Shown: one piece after another, positions 11,764-24,110 of the stretch
Position numbering within the stretch: position 1 is the stretch's first letter
How the letters are laid out: each line of letters begins with the position of its first letter
Source of the DNA: Pisolithus tinctorius
Taxonomy: Eukaryota > Basidiomycota > Agaricomycetes > Boletales > Pisolithaceae
Assembly (NCBI GenBank): GCA_024663395.1
Contig: JANFAH010000002.1
Location: 5,394,001 to 5,458,000 of the forward strand
Length of the DNA: 64,000 nucleotides
Direction of reading: 5' to 3'
The notes under the pieces: model-generated
Database searches by the model: none
What the model was told of the DNA's origin: nothing
What the model saw: the letters and a program-made list of their open reading frames with translations, nothing else
Program-made: the position numbers and the translations under genes

Positions 11764-14700
11764 TCAAAAGATGCTCCCGCCAAAGAGCCCTCTCTGTCGT
11801 CGTGGGGTGGGAGCGGTGTCTGCACGAAGCGTTGACAAGCTGTTGAGCTGCTTCATCACCTATAAAAATAAATGTTGACACATCCTGTCAGACAACGCTG
11901 ACCAAGGGAGCGTTGGTAACTTACCTCTTCGAGCTTGTCCTTCCGCTCCTGAAGGTCGAGATGTCGTCGTATGCTCGGATTCTCCCTCGCAAACTCCACG
12001 ATCTCTTTGCGGTCGAGATCATATATTAGCCGAGAGTCAATTTCGCGAGGGAACTTTACGTGGAATTAGATACGGACTGCGATGATATATCTGACTTACC
12101 TGATAGAAGAAATGGTCTAGGAGCTCGATGTTGATGAACATTGTTGATGTGTGCGCGAGCTTGTCGGCCACAACGTTGAGGAATACTTCTGGGCAGAAAA
12201 CGTCATTCTCCGGACCAGTTTTACACCGCTTCGACTTGAGCGCTGCGAGGCGCAGCTTCAGAATCGCGAGTCTGTCATTGTACAGCACAGCGTGGCGCGC
12301 TACAAACCACAGCAGTCAGAAAAGTGGGGCCAAAGGTCCAGCGTCCGCTCACCGTCCAAAACCTGTGCCTGGGGGTACTTGCACCCTTCGACGTCCTCTT
12401 CGACGTCCTCTCCCTTCAGCCTTCTGGCCTTCCGTTCCCTCTCCTTCTCTTCCAATTCTTTGACATAGCCAATTAACCCGTTCAGCCGCCTCCTTCCTCC
12501 TATCTTCTTCCGTATCTCGCTCAACTTCCCTTCACACATCGCCGCCTCCTTCTCGAACAATTCCACTGCCCGTTGCCGTCCGATCTCCCACTCTCCCTTG
12601 TCCACATCGACTTCGTACTTGTAAGGTTTGATACAATTCTCGACCTGATCTGATGTCATTCCTATCCGGTCCCTCAATATGATATGGGAGAACTGCACGA
12701 GTCTCTCCGCGGCACGTGGATGATGGTTGAACGGTTCTCCGCTCGCAATCGAATCGATCAAAGTCCGCAAACCATCCGCAACGAGCACCGTCGCGTCTCT
12801 CCCGACGCCCGACTTCGTCAACAACGACGATGCTGCGTCGAGCTTGTGCCTCCAGTATGCATCGACGTCCCTCGCCGTCTTCACTTTCGTATCCGCACCC
12901 GACACACTGAGCTCCTCGACTCGCTTGTCCATCCAATACAGCTGCTCAAGGATATCCATCACCCGCTCGTCCAGCATCTCCTTCAGCCGTTGCCTCACCG
13001 CAGGTTTCCGGAACTGTGTCGCATACTCTCTGAATCGGGCTTTGAGAGCATCGACAGTTTCAGCAACGTATGATTCGGACGAGATACGTCGGTCGTTGTA
13101 CTGGACTTTGAATTGGTAGGTTGCTTCTTCGAGCTCGAGCTGTACGGCGTTGGTTATGCTGTGTAAGGATGAAGCCATCGAGGATTCGAGGACCTCCATC
13201 AGACGCCGGCGTAAGGTATCTGTCCCGACCATGATGCCTGACAAAGACGAGGAAGGACCGAAGAACGCTTTATGCACGTTGAAGTAATCTTCTTCAGTCT
13301 GCTTGGAAACTGCCCTCTCCGACAAAGACGAAGTCTGTTTCCCCCCAGATTTGGCCACGACGCCAACGTAGCCTAGATGCAGTGGGTATCGATTGTTCGT
13401 CAATATACCCACACCCTCGTCGGGTGTTACCAGATCCATCTTTGTTACTACGCCAATGGTTCTCAGGCCTAGCGGATCGACTTTCCTACTCGCCCTCAAC
13501 GCGGGGGAGTTGGCGAGATCGACGTCCGCGGCGCATACTGCAAGAATAATATTCGGTTCGCGAATATATTTATCACACAAAGAGGAAATCTTCTCGCGGA
13601 GCTCTTCTGGCTGATCCATAGAGGAGATCTGGACGTATCCAGGCAGATCGATTAGTGTGAGGTCGGGTATGTGTGGGCTGTAAATCCGGAGATCTATGGG
13701 TTCTGAAGAGACAGCTTCGGTACTAGGCACGGCAAGGTTGAGGTCGGTCAAGATTTTTTGAATGGAAGAGAAGTTGGTGATCTTGCCAAGGCCCAGGGAA
13801 GGGAATTCGCCGTACTCGGTGGGGGTGGGTGCGTCGGCTGTTAGAGGTGTGTGTATGAGAGTCAGTTCGATTGGGCGGCGTGTTACCATATTATTGCCCC
13901 TGGGTACGGCAGTACATCGGACAGCATAGTTATACAAGTTTGTTCGACCAACGAAAGGAAGACTTACTTGGGAAGAAATTCGTGGCCGACGATAGCCTCT
14001 AGCACAGAACTTTTTCCTGAACTCTGGCTCCCAATTACGACGATGCTAGGCAATTTCAAGGAGTCGCTCTGGTCGATGCTAAGAAGCATGCTCCTGATCT
14101 CGATCAGTTTCTTCGTCAAATTCATAAGGCCATTCTGGCGTGCATCTAAGCCGTCGTTACTGCTCGAAGAATCTGACGGCGCCGACATAGTTGCGGCGAC
14201 GAGCGAGGCTATCAAAGCTTCTTCTTCAGGGGAGCGCTTGCGATTTTTGCCTTCTTCATCTGAGTTATTGGTGTGACGGCTATTATCCGCCCCACCACTG
14301 CCATTGCCATCCGAGAAGAAATCCTTGAGGAATTGTGGTGTATCGATATCTGGTAGTTCGACTTCGGCGAGGCGGGCTTGGACCGATTTGAGTCCGTCCG
14401 ATGCAGAGTCGAACAAATCTGCTGCTGTATCTTGGAACGTTGTTATCCATCCATTCGTCTTCTGGCGTATCTCTGCACAGCATGAGTGAAACTCCGCATC
14501 CATAATCGAGAGAAAGGACACACCTTCGAACTTATAATTTGCATAACCAAGCCCACCGGCCCCCACAGCAACACCTGCGGCGGGCACCCTCAACGCCCTG
14601 GCGACGAACTTGGGTATAGACGAGTATGATAATGCGCGAACATGTAAGTTCCGGAACGCAGCGGCAGCCGAGGACGCAATTCTATTTCGGAAGCGAACCG

Positions 14701-14836
14701 TGCCCGTCGACGATGTGAACAACGTTCCATAGTGTCTGTGCACTGCGCGGCGAGCGGGTTGGGCTGGCGCCGACGTGAGGCGATATACGATGGTCTTTCT
14801 TGGCGACAGGAGACGGCGTCGCACCGGAGCGTACAT
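11764..14836 (-). CDS. MGM1: mitochondrial dynamin-like GTPase Mgm1 (OPA1 homologue)
   Basis: Inner-membrane fusion GTPase. Six exons (complement of 11764-11859, 11925-12053, 12100-12299, 12353-13899, 13968-14472, 14524-14836) sum to 2790 nt and 929 residues, all in phase with GT..AG introns of 46-68 nt. The N-terminus is Arg-rich and Ala-rich, as in a mitochondrial presequence. A membrane segment follows at about residues 78-99 ([18 protein letters not shown]). GTPase motifs: P-loop GSQSSGKS (about 251-258), DLPG (about 357) and TKMD (about 420). Stalk and GED-like sequence follows, ending RGLFGGSIF. The first in-frame ATG, at 14836, opens the presequence. Length fits the family. A 5' duplicate of about 600 bp lies at 19127-19733 on the same strand. 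Confidence 0.95.
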
Positions 14837-14887
14837 GTCGACCTACCAATAATAATAATAAACTCAGAGCGAGAGCAAACTCAGCTC

Positions 14888-15013
14888 AACCAGCCCCCGA
14901 CACATCACGTGACATGCCGGCGGCTTCCCTACATGGAAATGTGAGCGACTCGAGGGAGGAAGAAAAAATGCCGCCGGTAGTGTCACGTGACATGTCGGGG
15001 GGGTGGGCTGGTT
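14888..15013. mobile_element. 126-bp inverted-repeat element (MITE-like) with CACGTGAC termini
   Basis: The left end AACCAGCCCCCGACA..CACGTGACatgCCGGCGG is matched in inverted orientation by the right end CCGCCGG..GTGTCACGTGACatgTCGGGGGG..GGTT. It is non-coding and lies about 50 bp upstream of the MGM1 start codon. The inner part of elements A and B has related termini (CTCAACC..cacgtgac). A target duplication is not clear. Confidence 0.65.
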
Positions 15014-15194
15014 AATCGAGACCCGTTTCGTACTGAGTCCTAAGTAGTAACTTGAGCAGGTCCCAATTGCACGACAGCGAGTTTTCGAATTTAGAGAACC
15101 AGCAAGTTCGGTTCGTGAGGTCTGCCTGAGGTCCAGCTTGGTATCAGACTGCCACTTTCAATCATCGCTCCAGTCATCATCACTACCCCTTGAT

Positions 15195-16600
15195 ATGGAG
15201 ACAAACGAAGCCCCTCTAAAGCGGCCAACGCTCGCCATCCCCAACGTATAAACTCGATAATGAGGACGACTCGTATGAATCTTGTGTTCCTGTTACCCAA
15301 AGGCGCGCAGCAAAGCTTGCGAAGCTTTCCTCGTTGACCAGCAATTCTGCACCGAAGAAGGCCAAGATGCAATTGGAGGAGCTATTGGCAAAGGAAGATG
15401 CTGAGCAGGAGGAAGAGGGCCGGAGGGAAGGAGCTTGGAAAGAGAGGACGCTTCCCTTGGAGGCACAAGAAGTACACTTTCGCAAGGCTGCCGAGGATGC
15501 CAAGAAGACAGAAATTGAGAAAGCGGAGGAGGCTGATGCAGAGATTCTTGCTGCTATCGCTAGCAGACGGAAATTAGCACCAGATCTCGAACTTACAAAG
15601 GGTATCTCTTATTCCGAGTCACTGAAGACTTCGTAAGTTCCCAGTTACACAGTGTTTCTACAGGCTGATTTCGGCCAACAAGCACAGTTGGCGACCTCCA
15701 AAGTATATACGTGACCGGACAGAGGAGCAGCACCGGCGACTTCGGGAGAAGTATCACATCATTGTAGACGGAGAAGACATTCCACCCCTAATCGAGCACT
15801 TCGAAGTATGCTCTATCTTTATTTTTGGGAGAAACCTTTGCATGCTCACGCCAGTCCAGGATATGAAAACACCGCAGCGAATGCTACATTTTCTAAGGTC
15901 CAAAAAGATATTTACTCCCACTCCAATCCAGTTGCAGGGTATACCCACAGCGTTAGCACTGCCAGTCCTTTTCCATCGTGACACCATACTGACACCCGCT
16001 CAAGATTTTCAGGACGTGACATGATAGGAATCGCATTCAGGGGTTCTGGGAAAACGGATGCATTTTGTTTGCCGCTTATTATGATGACCTTGGAAGAGGA
16101 AGTCAGGCTTCCATTCATCCGCGGCGAGGGTCCTGTAAGTGTTGTTCTATGTCTCTCTCGGGAACTCGCAACGCAGACGTATGAAAATGTGCTTGCCTGG
16201 ACAGCCGCGCTTGCAAAGGATGGCAAATATCTCCGACTGAATACGTTGCTTTGTATCGGCGGTATATCCATGGGCGATCAAAGTCATGTTCTCAATAAGG
16301 GTCGACGTATCGTCGTTGCTACCCCAGGTCGGTTGATTGATATGCTGGAAAAGAAACGGTTTACATTCAATAACTGCAAATTCCTGTGCATGGACGAGGC
16401 TGACTGTATGATTGACCTGGAATTCGAAGACGACGCGCGGAACATCATGAGCTTCTTCAAGGTGAGAGCGTTCGGCTCCTTGTCGAGTAAGTACATCACC
16501 AGAACCCTTTCTTTCACAGCGTCAACGGCAGACCTTACTGTTCTCGGCGATGATACCACGGAAAATCCAGGATTTTAGGCAGCCAAGGTTAGTCTCACGA
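15195..16600 (+). pseudogene. truncated DDX41-like DEAD-box RNA helicase
   Basis: Related to the DDX41/Abstrakt helicase family (pre-mRNA splicing). Visible: the acidic/basic N-terminal region AEILAAIASRRKLA (about 15540), IDIY-type linker WRPPKYIRDRTEEQ (about 15690), Q-motif FTPTPIQLQGIP (about 15910), motif I AFRGSGKT (Arg where Thr or Ala is usual), SRELATQTYENV, TPGRLIDM, DEAD (about 16395) and motif III reading SAM instead of SAT (about 16535). The RecA2 domain is missing. The sequence loses similarity after RKIQDF near 16575. A frame change is needed near 15247 between the ATG at 15195 and the rest. Introns in expected places survive. It is probably not functional. Confidence 0.82.
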
Positions 16601-16950
16601 GGAGCTTATACGACAGCTAGGGTTGTCGAGCGGCCGGAATATAATAAGGCCAGACGCAGAGGTTCTTCTCTAGACTCCAGTCCCTTGTTTCCCAGTGTTC
16701 CCCCATGGGCCCAACGTATGTAGTTGAGATGATTAGTTACGGAGTCCATCAAGTGATGATGCTGTTGGTCTGTCTAGATCTGTATCGTGTCTCGGCGACA
16801 ACGACGCTAAATGGGGATCTACGTTGCATCCGTAAACAGGGTGCCCGCCGTCCCCGACGACCCTATCTTTAAATCGGACTTTGTATTGGTGAAGTTTTAG
16901 GGATGATTGCAGACGTCGAAATAGGAGCGACGAATTTCGAGGTGATCCAG
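16601..16950. other. spacer between helicase remnant and kinase-like gene
   Basis: No domain seen. It may contain the promoter and a first exon of the downstream kinase-like gene, whose start I could not fix. Confidence 0.4.
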
Positions 16951-16951
16951 C

Positions 16952-18955
16952 ATGCTCCCTGGTACACCAATGGGTTCTCTCCCCAAGATTTGGTTTTTTT
17001 ATCATAATAATACACAGCTGAAATGTACGTTCATCCCGAATGACGAACAGGTTCAATCTGCCAGTTGTTTGGAGGAGCTCTCGGTCTCAATCGCTGCCCG
17101 CCTGTCGACATTACTCGCTAGATCAATCACACCAAGTAGCATCAATTTTTGGAAGGTTAGCTTAGTCTCGGATACTGGTCCGCGAAGGCTCACGCATTCA
17201 CACTGCAGCTTCGCGAACCTCGACCACGCACGATTTTGCCCCCCAGTGTTCGCCTGGAGGATATTGCTGAAATGGTGTTAGACACCGGCGAATCAGCTGA
17301 CTCATACATTTCTCTTGATGAGAACTTTGTCAAGTTAGCCATAGAATGGACTTCTCCTGCGCCCAAAGGTCAGCTTCACTCTTTCCCTGCTAACACCCTC
17401 TTCCTCGACTGATGACTTGAAAGGGGAAAAACGTACTCATGCTGAAGATAACATAGTGGATGCTGTGAAGCGCGCCAAAATCACGCAGGTGTCACCATCG
17501 CAGCTGGCAGACCCAAAATATTACAGATCTTTGAACAAAGACCCGGAGGAATGCGTCATCGAACACCGTCGTGTCTATAACTCCAAGGAACCTCTTGATC
17601 GCGAGCTTTCTCACTTCATGGACGACTTCCCTCCGATCTCACTTCAGTATGAAGGATTCGGTTGCTTCCTTGACATCTTCCGTGGGTACAAGGGTGTTCT
17701 GGGCACGGAGAACGTGTCATCCCAAAAGTTACGATCGGCTGTCGACAAATTCGCGGAGTTCATGTCGCTTGTCTACGAGGATGAACAAGCCAGAATGGAG
17801 GAAGGCTTACTTGCTTTGAATAGGATATTTTCTGCGCGTACCGATGGCCTCTCTTTTACGTTAATGGCCACCAACATTGACAAGAACAGCCACTCAGGTG
17901 CGTGTATCCTCGGACCACACGGAGCAGGGTACTGCATCACCGAGTTCAAAAATGAGGCCAGTGTCTCAGCTATCCCGCGCATAGAAATGGTTGGCTATTT
18001 CGCTCAGACAATCAAGACAGCAGTGGAGAATGGTCTTTCTCCTTCAGTGATGAGTGGTTGGGGCTTACCATGTCTTGGGCTAACCATTATCGGTATGTTG
18101 TATCTTATGTTTGCATTTCATCCACAGCTGAAATCATGCATTGCACCAGGTTACACTGTCACATTTTATGCTATGATTTTCCTCGGTCGATGGCGGGTGG
18201 TTAACCTGACGCCGGGACTGTCGTGCCTTTGGGCTTCAGGTGACGGTGACGACCGGATCGCACTCTACAACGCCTTCACAGCAGCCTCTGTCCTCCTCGC
18301 TCGCATCAGCCAAGAGGCCATGCAGGTGATTGACAACCCCCCCCCTGCGATTGAAGAAAGCCGCCGCAAACTACCTCCCATTACTAGCCTGCGCAATCCT
18401 GACTCCGGCTCCCAAATCGAGTTCAAAATTGTCGATTTTTTTTACGACCGAGCTCCTGACCGTCACCTGTACGTCGCAGAGACAACTGAGGGCCAGCAAA
18501 TCTTGGTCAAATTTACACGCCGTTACTCGTATGAATTGCACAAGTTTTGTGCGGATCGTAAACATGCGCCCACTCTTTTGGGCTTCCAGAGGCTCCCTGG
18601 AGGCTATTTCGGCATCGCAATGGAGTATCTGAAGACCGCTACACCGATTTCGTTACTTCGACATGTTGAAAAACACAGTGAATGGGCTAAAGAGCTGTGG
18701 GAGCTTGTTAATTCTTTCCATGCCGAAAACCTTGTTCATGGGGACTTGCGGTGGCTGAACATCGTCGTCTGCGATGGAAATAGGGCAATGTTGGTCGACT
18801 TTGACTTTGGTGGAAAACAGGGGGAGGTATTTTACCCAGAAGGTCCGCTTAGCATTGACCTAACTGCTGGACGACACAGCACAGATCTGAAGATTACCAA
18901 GGATGATGATATTCGGGTCTTGACAAACACATTGACATGTGTGCGGACGAGGTGA
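16952..18955 (+). CDS. CRN-like protein with kinase-fold C-terminal domain
   Basis: Member of an expanded agaricomycete family with a crinkler-like header and a C-terminal kinase fold. Internal exons are 17209-17368, 17424-18092 and 18150-18955, with an exon ending at 17155 before them. Intron 18093-18149 is 57 nt and in frame, so an uninterrupted frame hides it. C-terminal signs: HLYVAETTEGQQILVKF (ATP-site Lys), LHKFCADR, the catalytic loop HGDLRWLN (about 18740) and LVDFDFGGK (DFD in place of DFG). The end ITKDDDIRVLTNTL matches the family's usual C-terminus. A role in signalling or conflict is suggested by the family only. The 5' end is unresolved, as no clean ATG joins the first coding block. 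Its 3' end lies about 170 bp from the MGM1 duplicate. Confidence 0.7.
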
Positions 18956-19126
18956 GGTTGCAAACTTATCAATACGAAGAGATATACACTATTAAGAGAC
19001 GGAGCGTACCATACATTACATCTCCTGGTATAGCCATGCGGCGATCGGTTTTGAGCAGTCCAGTTTAACCATAGAACTTGGTAATGTGATAGCAAACAAT
19101 GGTGAGTATCCCAATAGCACCGAATC

Positions 19127-19733
19127 CTCAGGGGAGCGCCTGCAATTTCTGCCCTCTTCGTCTGAGGAGCGATTGGTATGACGGCTATTATCCGCCCCAC
19201 CACTGCCACGCCATCTGAGGAGAAGAGGTCCTTGAGGAATCGTGGTGTATCTGTATCACCATCTGGTAGCTTGACTTCGGCAAGACGGGCTTGGACCGAT
19301 TTGAGTCCGTCCGATGCATAGTCGAACAAGTCTGCTGCTGTATCCTGGAACGTTGTTATCCATCCGTTTGTCTTCTGGCGTATATCTACAACCGAGAAAA
19401 AGGACACACCTTCGAACTTATAATGTGCATAACCAGGCCCACCGGCTCCCACAGCAACACCTGCAGCAGGCACTCTCAATGCCCTCGCAATGAACTTGGG
19501 TATAGACGAATAAGATAATGCACGAACATGTAGATTCCGGAATGCAGAGGAAGCCGAGGATGCGATTCGACTTTGGAGGCAAACCATGCCTGTCGATGAC
19601 ACGAACAACGTTCCATACTGTTTGTGCACTACTTGGCGAGTGGGTTGCGCTGGCGCCAACGTGAGGCAATATGTGATGGTCTTTCTTGGCGACAGGAGAC
19701 GGCGTCGCACCGGAGCGCACATGTCGACCTAGT
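19127..19733 (-). pseudogene. partial duplicate of the MGM1 5' end
   Basis: Matches 14225-14833 of MGM1, from just outside the start codon to within exon 2. The presequence and membrane segment are well kept ([29 protein letters not shown]). The equivalent of the first intron has lost 27 bp, leaving 24 nt that read through in frame. A later frame change destroys the Ser/Asp-rich region, and the GTPase domain is absent. Homology stops abruptly on both sides (aggggagc at about 19132; catgtcgacct at about 19733). It could at most encode a short mitochondrially targeted peptide. Confidence 0.9.
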
Positions 19734-19987
19734 AATATAATACACTCACAGAGTCGGACGCCTTTCGACTCAGAACGAGGGAACATTATTTGAGGAGCAG
19801 CTTCGTCATTGGCAGTGGCGGCCAAAGACCCAACAACTTTTTGTCGATAGGGAATGTCGACAGCGAAGGGCACGGTCATGTGCATGGGCAGGGCTTACCC
19901 GCTGACGGTATGTCGGGCCCCGTGGCGCGTGTTGTAGGCGTCAACGAAATGGCAGGATCCTCGATAGAGAAACGCACGCGATAGCAA

Positions 19988-20308
19988 ATGACCGCCCCTG
20001 ACGACATTCTCCGTGTACCTCTGACGCGTTCTCCTCTGAAGGACGCCAGAGCACAGACAAGAGCCAGGGATGCGTCACAGAAACACTCGGAATCATCTGC
20101 AATGATCCAGAAACAATTAGATGCAGGTGCTGATTCGGAAGAAAGTTCACATTCAGACAACCTGGAGTTTTACAGAGGACTACAGGTCAGGGGGGAAATG
20201 GTGTGGGGAAGTCTGAAGACACGTCATGTGATGACATCAGGATGTCTTCAGACGGTGAAGGAAGTCGAGACGACAGTGAACTCACTGCGGAAACGAGATT
20301 CTGTCTAG
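19988..20308 (+). CDS. hypothetical protein, 106 residues
   Basis: ATG frame with a charged, Ser/Gln-rich N-terminus (DARAQTRARDASQKHSESS) and no domain I recognise. A GT near 20187 could be a splice donor. It may be a fragment or fortuitous. The 3' part (about 20280-20305, reverse strand) matches a short dispersed sequence also present at 37425 and 40160 (aatctcgtttccgcagtga). Confidence 0.25.
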   Translation: MTAPDDILRVPLTRSPLKDARAQTRARDASQKHSESSAMIQKQLDAGADSEESSHSDNLEFYRGLQVRGEMVWGSLKTRHVMTSGCLQTVKEVETTVNSLRKRDSV

Positions 20309-20566
20309 AGACACTTTAGATCGTGCCGGACTAGCTACCTGTACTAAAAACGTACCTAACTAGATGCCCGTATGAAATCCGCAGTTTGGAAATATCAGAG
20401 GGTTTTCCCGTACTAAATCCAGACTACGAGAACTCTTGGAGAACCTTGAGGAATATCTAGACATACGATTTTGCGGCACATCACGTGTCCGTACCAAATC
20501 CGTAAGCCAAACAGATCGACATATCATCTGTTTGTACCCTGCTGACTCACATAGTGTAGTCACACT
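20309..20566. other. left flank of foldback element D
   Basis: AT-rich non-coding sequence. The last 15 bp or so (tgtagtcacac) weakly mirror the right flank (ggactaca). The exact end of the palindrome is therefore soft. Confidence 0.4.
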
Positions 20567-21914
20567 TAGTCACAACACATGGGCAGCCTGTGCGCCAAAA
20601 CACCAACACTTATATAGACCCCGAGACGGGCCCGCCTAAATAGATTAGCCAGTACACATGGACAGGCCCGAGGGACTAAAGTGTGAGCAACATATGTACG
20701 GGCCCGTAAGTGCATTACCACAACATATGGGAGGGCCCGTGGTGGGTAAGGATGTTGAAACATTTAGACGGGCCTGTGACCAATTAAGAATACTGAGCTG
20801 CTATAAGATGTGGGCAGGCCTGTCCTGGTAGGTTACACCCCTGTCACAACATCAAGGCGGGCCTGCCTATCATAACATGGAGAGGGTCACAACATAAGGA
20901 CGGGCCTGGGAGGAATATCATTTATGGTGTTGCAACATATAAATGGGCCTGTTCATCATAAGCCATACCCCTGTCACAACATATGGACGGGCCTGTCAAT
21001 AGCAAGATGTACCGCTGTTGAAACATAAAGACGGGCCCGTCATTAATATCATTTAATAGAGTCACAACATAAGGGCGGGCCCTTCAGTAGTATTATTTAT
21101 ATTGTTGCAACATATGGACAGGCCTGTCCACAGTAAGATGTACCTCTGATGAAACATAAAGACGGGCCCTTCAGTAGTATTATTTATATTGTCACAACAT
21201 ATGGGCGGGCCTGGCCCCAGTAAGATGTACCCTGTCAAAACATAAAGACGGGCCCGTCATTAATATCATTTAATAGAGTCACAACATATGGGTGGGCCTG
21301 GCCCCAGTAAGATGTACCCTGTCAAAACATAAAGACGGGCCCGTCATTAATATCATTTAATAGAGTCACAACATAAGGGCGGGCCCTTCAGTAGTATTAT
21401 TTATATTGTTGCAACATATGGACGGGCCTGTCCACAGTAAGATGTACCTCTGATGAAACATAAAGACGGGCCCTTCAGTAGTATTATTTATATTGTCACA
21501 ACATATGGGTGGGCCTGGCCCCAGTAAGATGTACCCTGTCAAAACATAAAGACGGGCCCGTCACTAGTATCATTGAATAGAGTCACAACATATGGATGGG
21601 CCTGTCCACAGTAAGATGTACCTCTGATGAAACATGAAGACGGGCCCATCAGTAATCTCATGTATAGCATCACGACATATGGACAGGCCCTTCAGTAGTA
21701 TAATTTATATTGTCACAACATATGGACAGGCCCGTCCACAGTAAGATGTACCTCGGATGAAACATAAAGACGGGCCCATCAGTAATCTCATGTATAGCAT
21801 CACAACATATGGATGGGCCCTTCAGTAGTATGATTTATATTATCACAGCATATGGGCAGGCCCAGCCCCAGTAAGATGTACCCTGTTGAAACATAAAGAC
21901 GGGCCCGTCACTAA
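20567..21914. repeat. GGGCC-rich tandem block, left arm of D
   Basis: Roughly 60-bp units of the form (t/c)aacata..ga(c/t)GGGCC(c/t)g followed by an AT-rich spacer (agtaagatgtacc, attatttatat, atcatttaatag). Many units contain the 10-bp palindrome ACGGGCCCGT. Higher-order repeats of several units recur, for example around 21180-21350. The mirrored block is at about 28003-29350. Confidence 0.8.
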
Positions 21915-24110
21915 TGGATGTGGTATCCCTGGCACCCACTGAACAGCGGCTTTCAATGGACACCATGCTGGCATGAATTGGAGATGATTTGAGTGACCCA
22001 GATCTCACAAGCTGCAGTCTGGATGTATTTGGCATTAATTGGACTATTGCCAGCCATCCGCCCATCCACATTGAGCGGATGTGGCATCCCCAGCACCCCC
22101 TCAATATTGGCTTGCCATGGACACCATTCTGGCATGGATTGGAGCTAATTTGAGTGACCCAGACCTCACAAGCTGCACCCTTGGGGTATTTAGCATTAAT
22201 CAGACTATTGCCAGCCATCCGCCCATCTGTATTGAGCGGATGCAGCATCCCTGGCACCTGCTCAACAGTGGCTTTCCATGGAAACCAGTCTGGCATGAAT
22301 TGGAGCTGATTTGAGTGACCCAGACCTCACAAGCTGCACCCTTGGTGTATTTGGCATTAATCACACTATTGCCAGCCATCCGCTCATCTGTATTGAGCGG
22401 ATGTGGTATCCCCAGCACCCGCTGAACAGCAGCTTTCCATGGACACCATTCTGGCATGAATCGGAGCTGATTTGAGTGACCCAGACCTCACAAGCTGCAC
22501 CCTGGATGTATGTCCCATTAATTAGACTATTGCCAGCCTTCCGCCCATCTGTATTAGGCGGATGAGGTATCCTCAGCACCCGCTCGACAGCGACTTTCCA
22601 TGGACACCATTCTGGCATGAATCGGAGCTGATTTGGGCATCTCAGACCTGTCCCAGACCTGACAAGCTGCACCCAGGATGTATGTCCCATTAATTAGACT
22701 ATTTCCAGCCTTCCGCCCATCTGTATTGAGCGGATGAGGTATCCTTGGCACCTGCTCAACAGTGGCTTTGCATGGACACCAGTCTGGCATGAATTGGAGC
22801 TGATTTGAGTGACCCAGATCTCACAAGCTGCACCCTTGGTGTATTTGGCATTAATCACACTATTGCCAGCCTTCCACTCATCTGTATTGAGCGGATGTGG
22901 TATCCCCAGCACCCGCTGAACAGCAGCTTTCCATGGACACCATTCTGGAATGAATTGGAGCTGATTTGAGTGACCCAGACCTCACAAGCTGCACCCTGGA
23001 TGTATGTCCCATTAATTAGACTATTGCCAGCCTTCTGCCCATCTGTATTGAGTGGATGAGGTATCCGCAGCACCCGCTCAACAGCGGCTTTCCATGGACA
23101 CCAGTCTGGCATGAATCGGAGCTGATTTGAGTGACCCAGACCTCACACGCTGCACCCTGGATGTATGTCCCATTAATTAGACTATTGCCAGCCTTCCACC
23201 CATCTGTATTGAGCGGATGAGGTATCCTCAGCACCCGCTCAACAGCGGCTTTCCATGGACACCAGTCTGGCATGAATCGGAGCTGATTTGAGTGACCCAG
23301 ACCTCACAAGCTGCACCCTGGATGTATGTCCCATTAATTAGACTATTGCCAGCCTTCCGCCCATCTGTATTGAGCGGATGAGGTATCCTCAGCACCCGCT
23401 GAACAGCAGCTTTCCATGGACACCATTCTGGCATGAATCGGAGCTGATTTGAGTGACCCAGACCTCACAAGCTGCACCCTGGATGTATGTCCCATTAATT
23501 AGACTATTGCCAGCCTTCCGCCCATCTGTATTGAGCGGATGAGGTATCCGCAGCACCCGCTCAACAGCGGCTTTCCATGGACACCAGTCTGGCATGAATC
23601 GGAGCTGATTTGAGTGACCCAGACCTCACACGCTGCACCCTGGATGTATGTCCCATTAATTAGACTATTGCCAGCCTTCTGCCCATCTGTATTGAGCGGA
23701 TGAGGTATCCACAGCACCCGCTCAACAGCGGCTTTCCATGGACACCAGTCTGGCATGAATCGGAGCTGATTTGAGTGACCCAGACCTCACATGCTGCACC
23801 CTGGATGTATGTCCCATTAATTAGACTATTGCCAGCCTTCCACCCATCTGTATTGAGCGGATGAGGTATCCTCAGCACCCGCTCAACAGCGGCTTTCCAT
23901 GGAAACCATTCTGGCATGAATCAGAGCTGATTTGAGCGACCCAGATCTCACAAGCTGCACCCTTGGTGTATTTGGCATTAATCACACTATTGCCAGCCTT
24001 CCGCCCATCTGTATTGAGCGGACGTGGTATCCCCAGCACCCGCTGAACAGCAGCTTTCCATGGACACCATTCCCACATGAATTGCAGCTGATATCCATGA
24101 CCCAGATCAT
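21915..24110. repeat. 161-bp satellite, about 14 units, left arm of D
   Basis: A marker (g/a)gtatcc..cagcacccgct recurs near 21927, 22083, 22243, 22406, 22567, 22738, 22900, 23061, 23221, 23382, 23543, 23704, 23866 and 24027, spaced 161 bp with small exceptions. One unit near 22640 carries about 10 extra bp. Overlapping frames of about 85 residues on the minus strand come from the repeat itself, because 161 is not a multiple of three. Confidence 0.88.
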
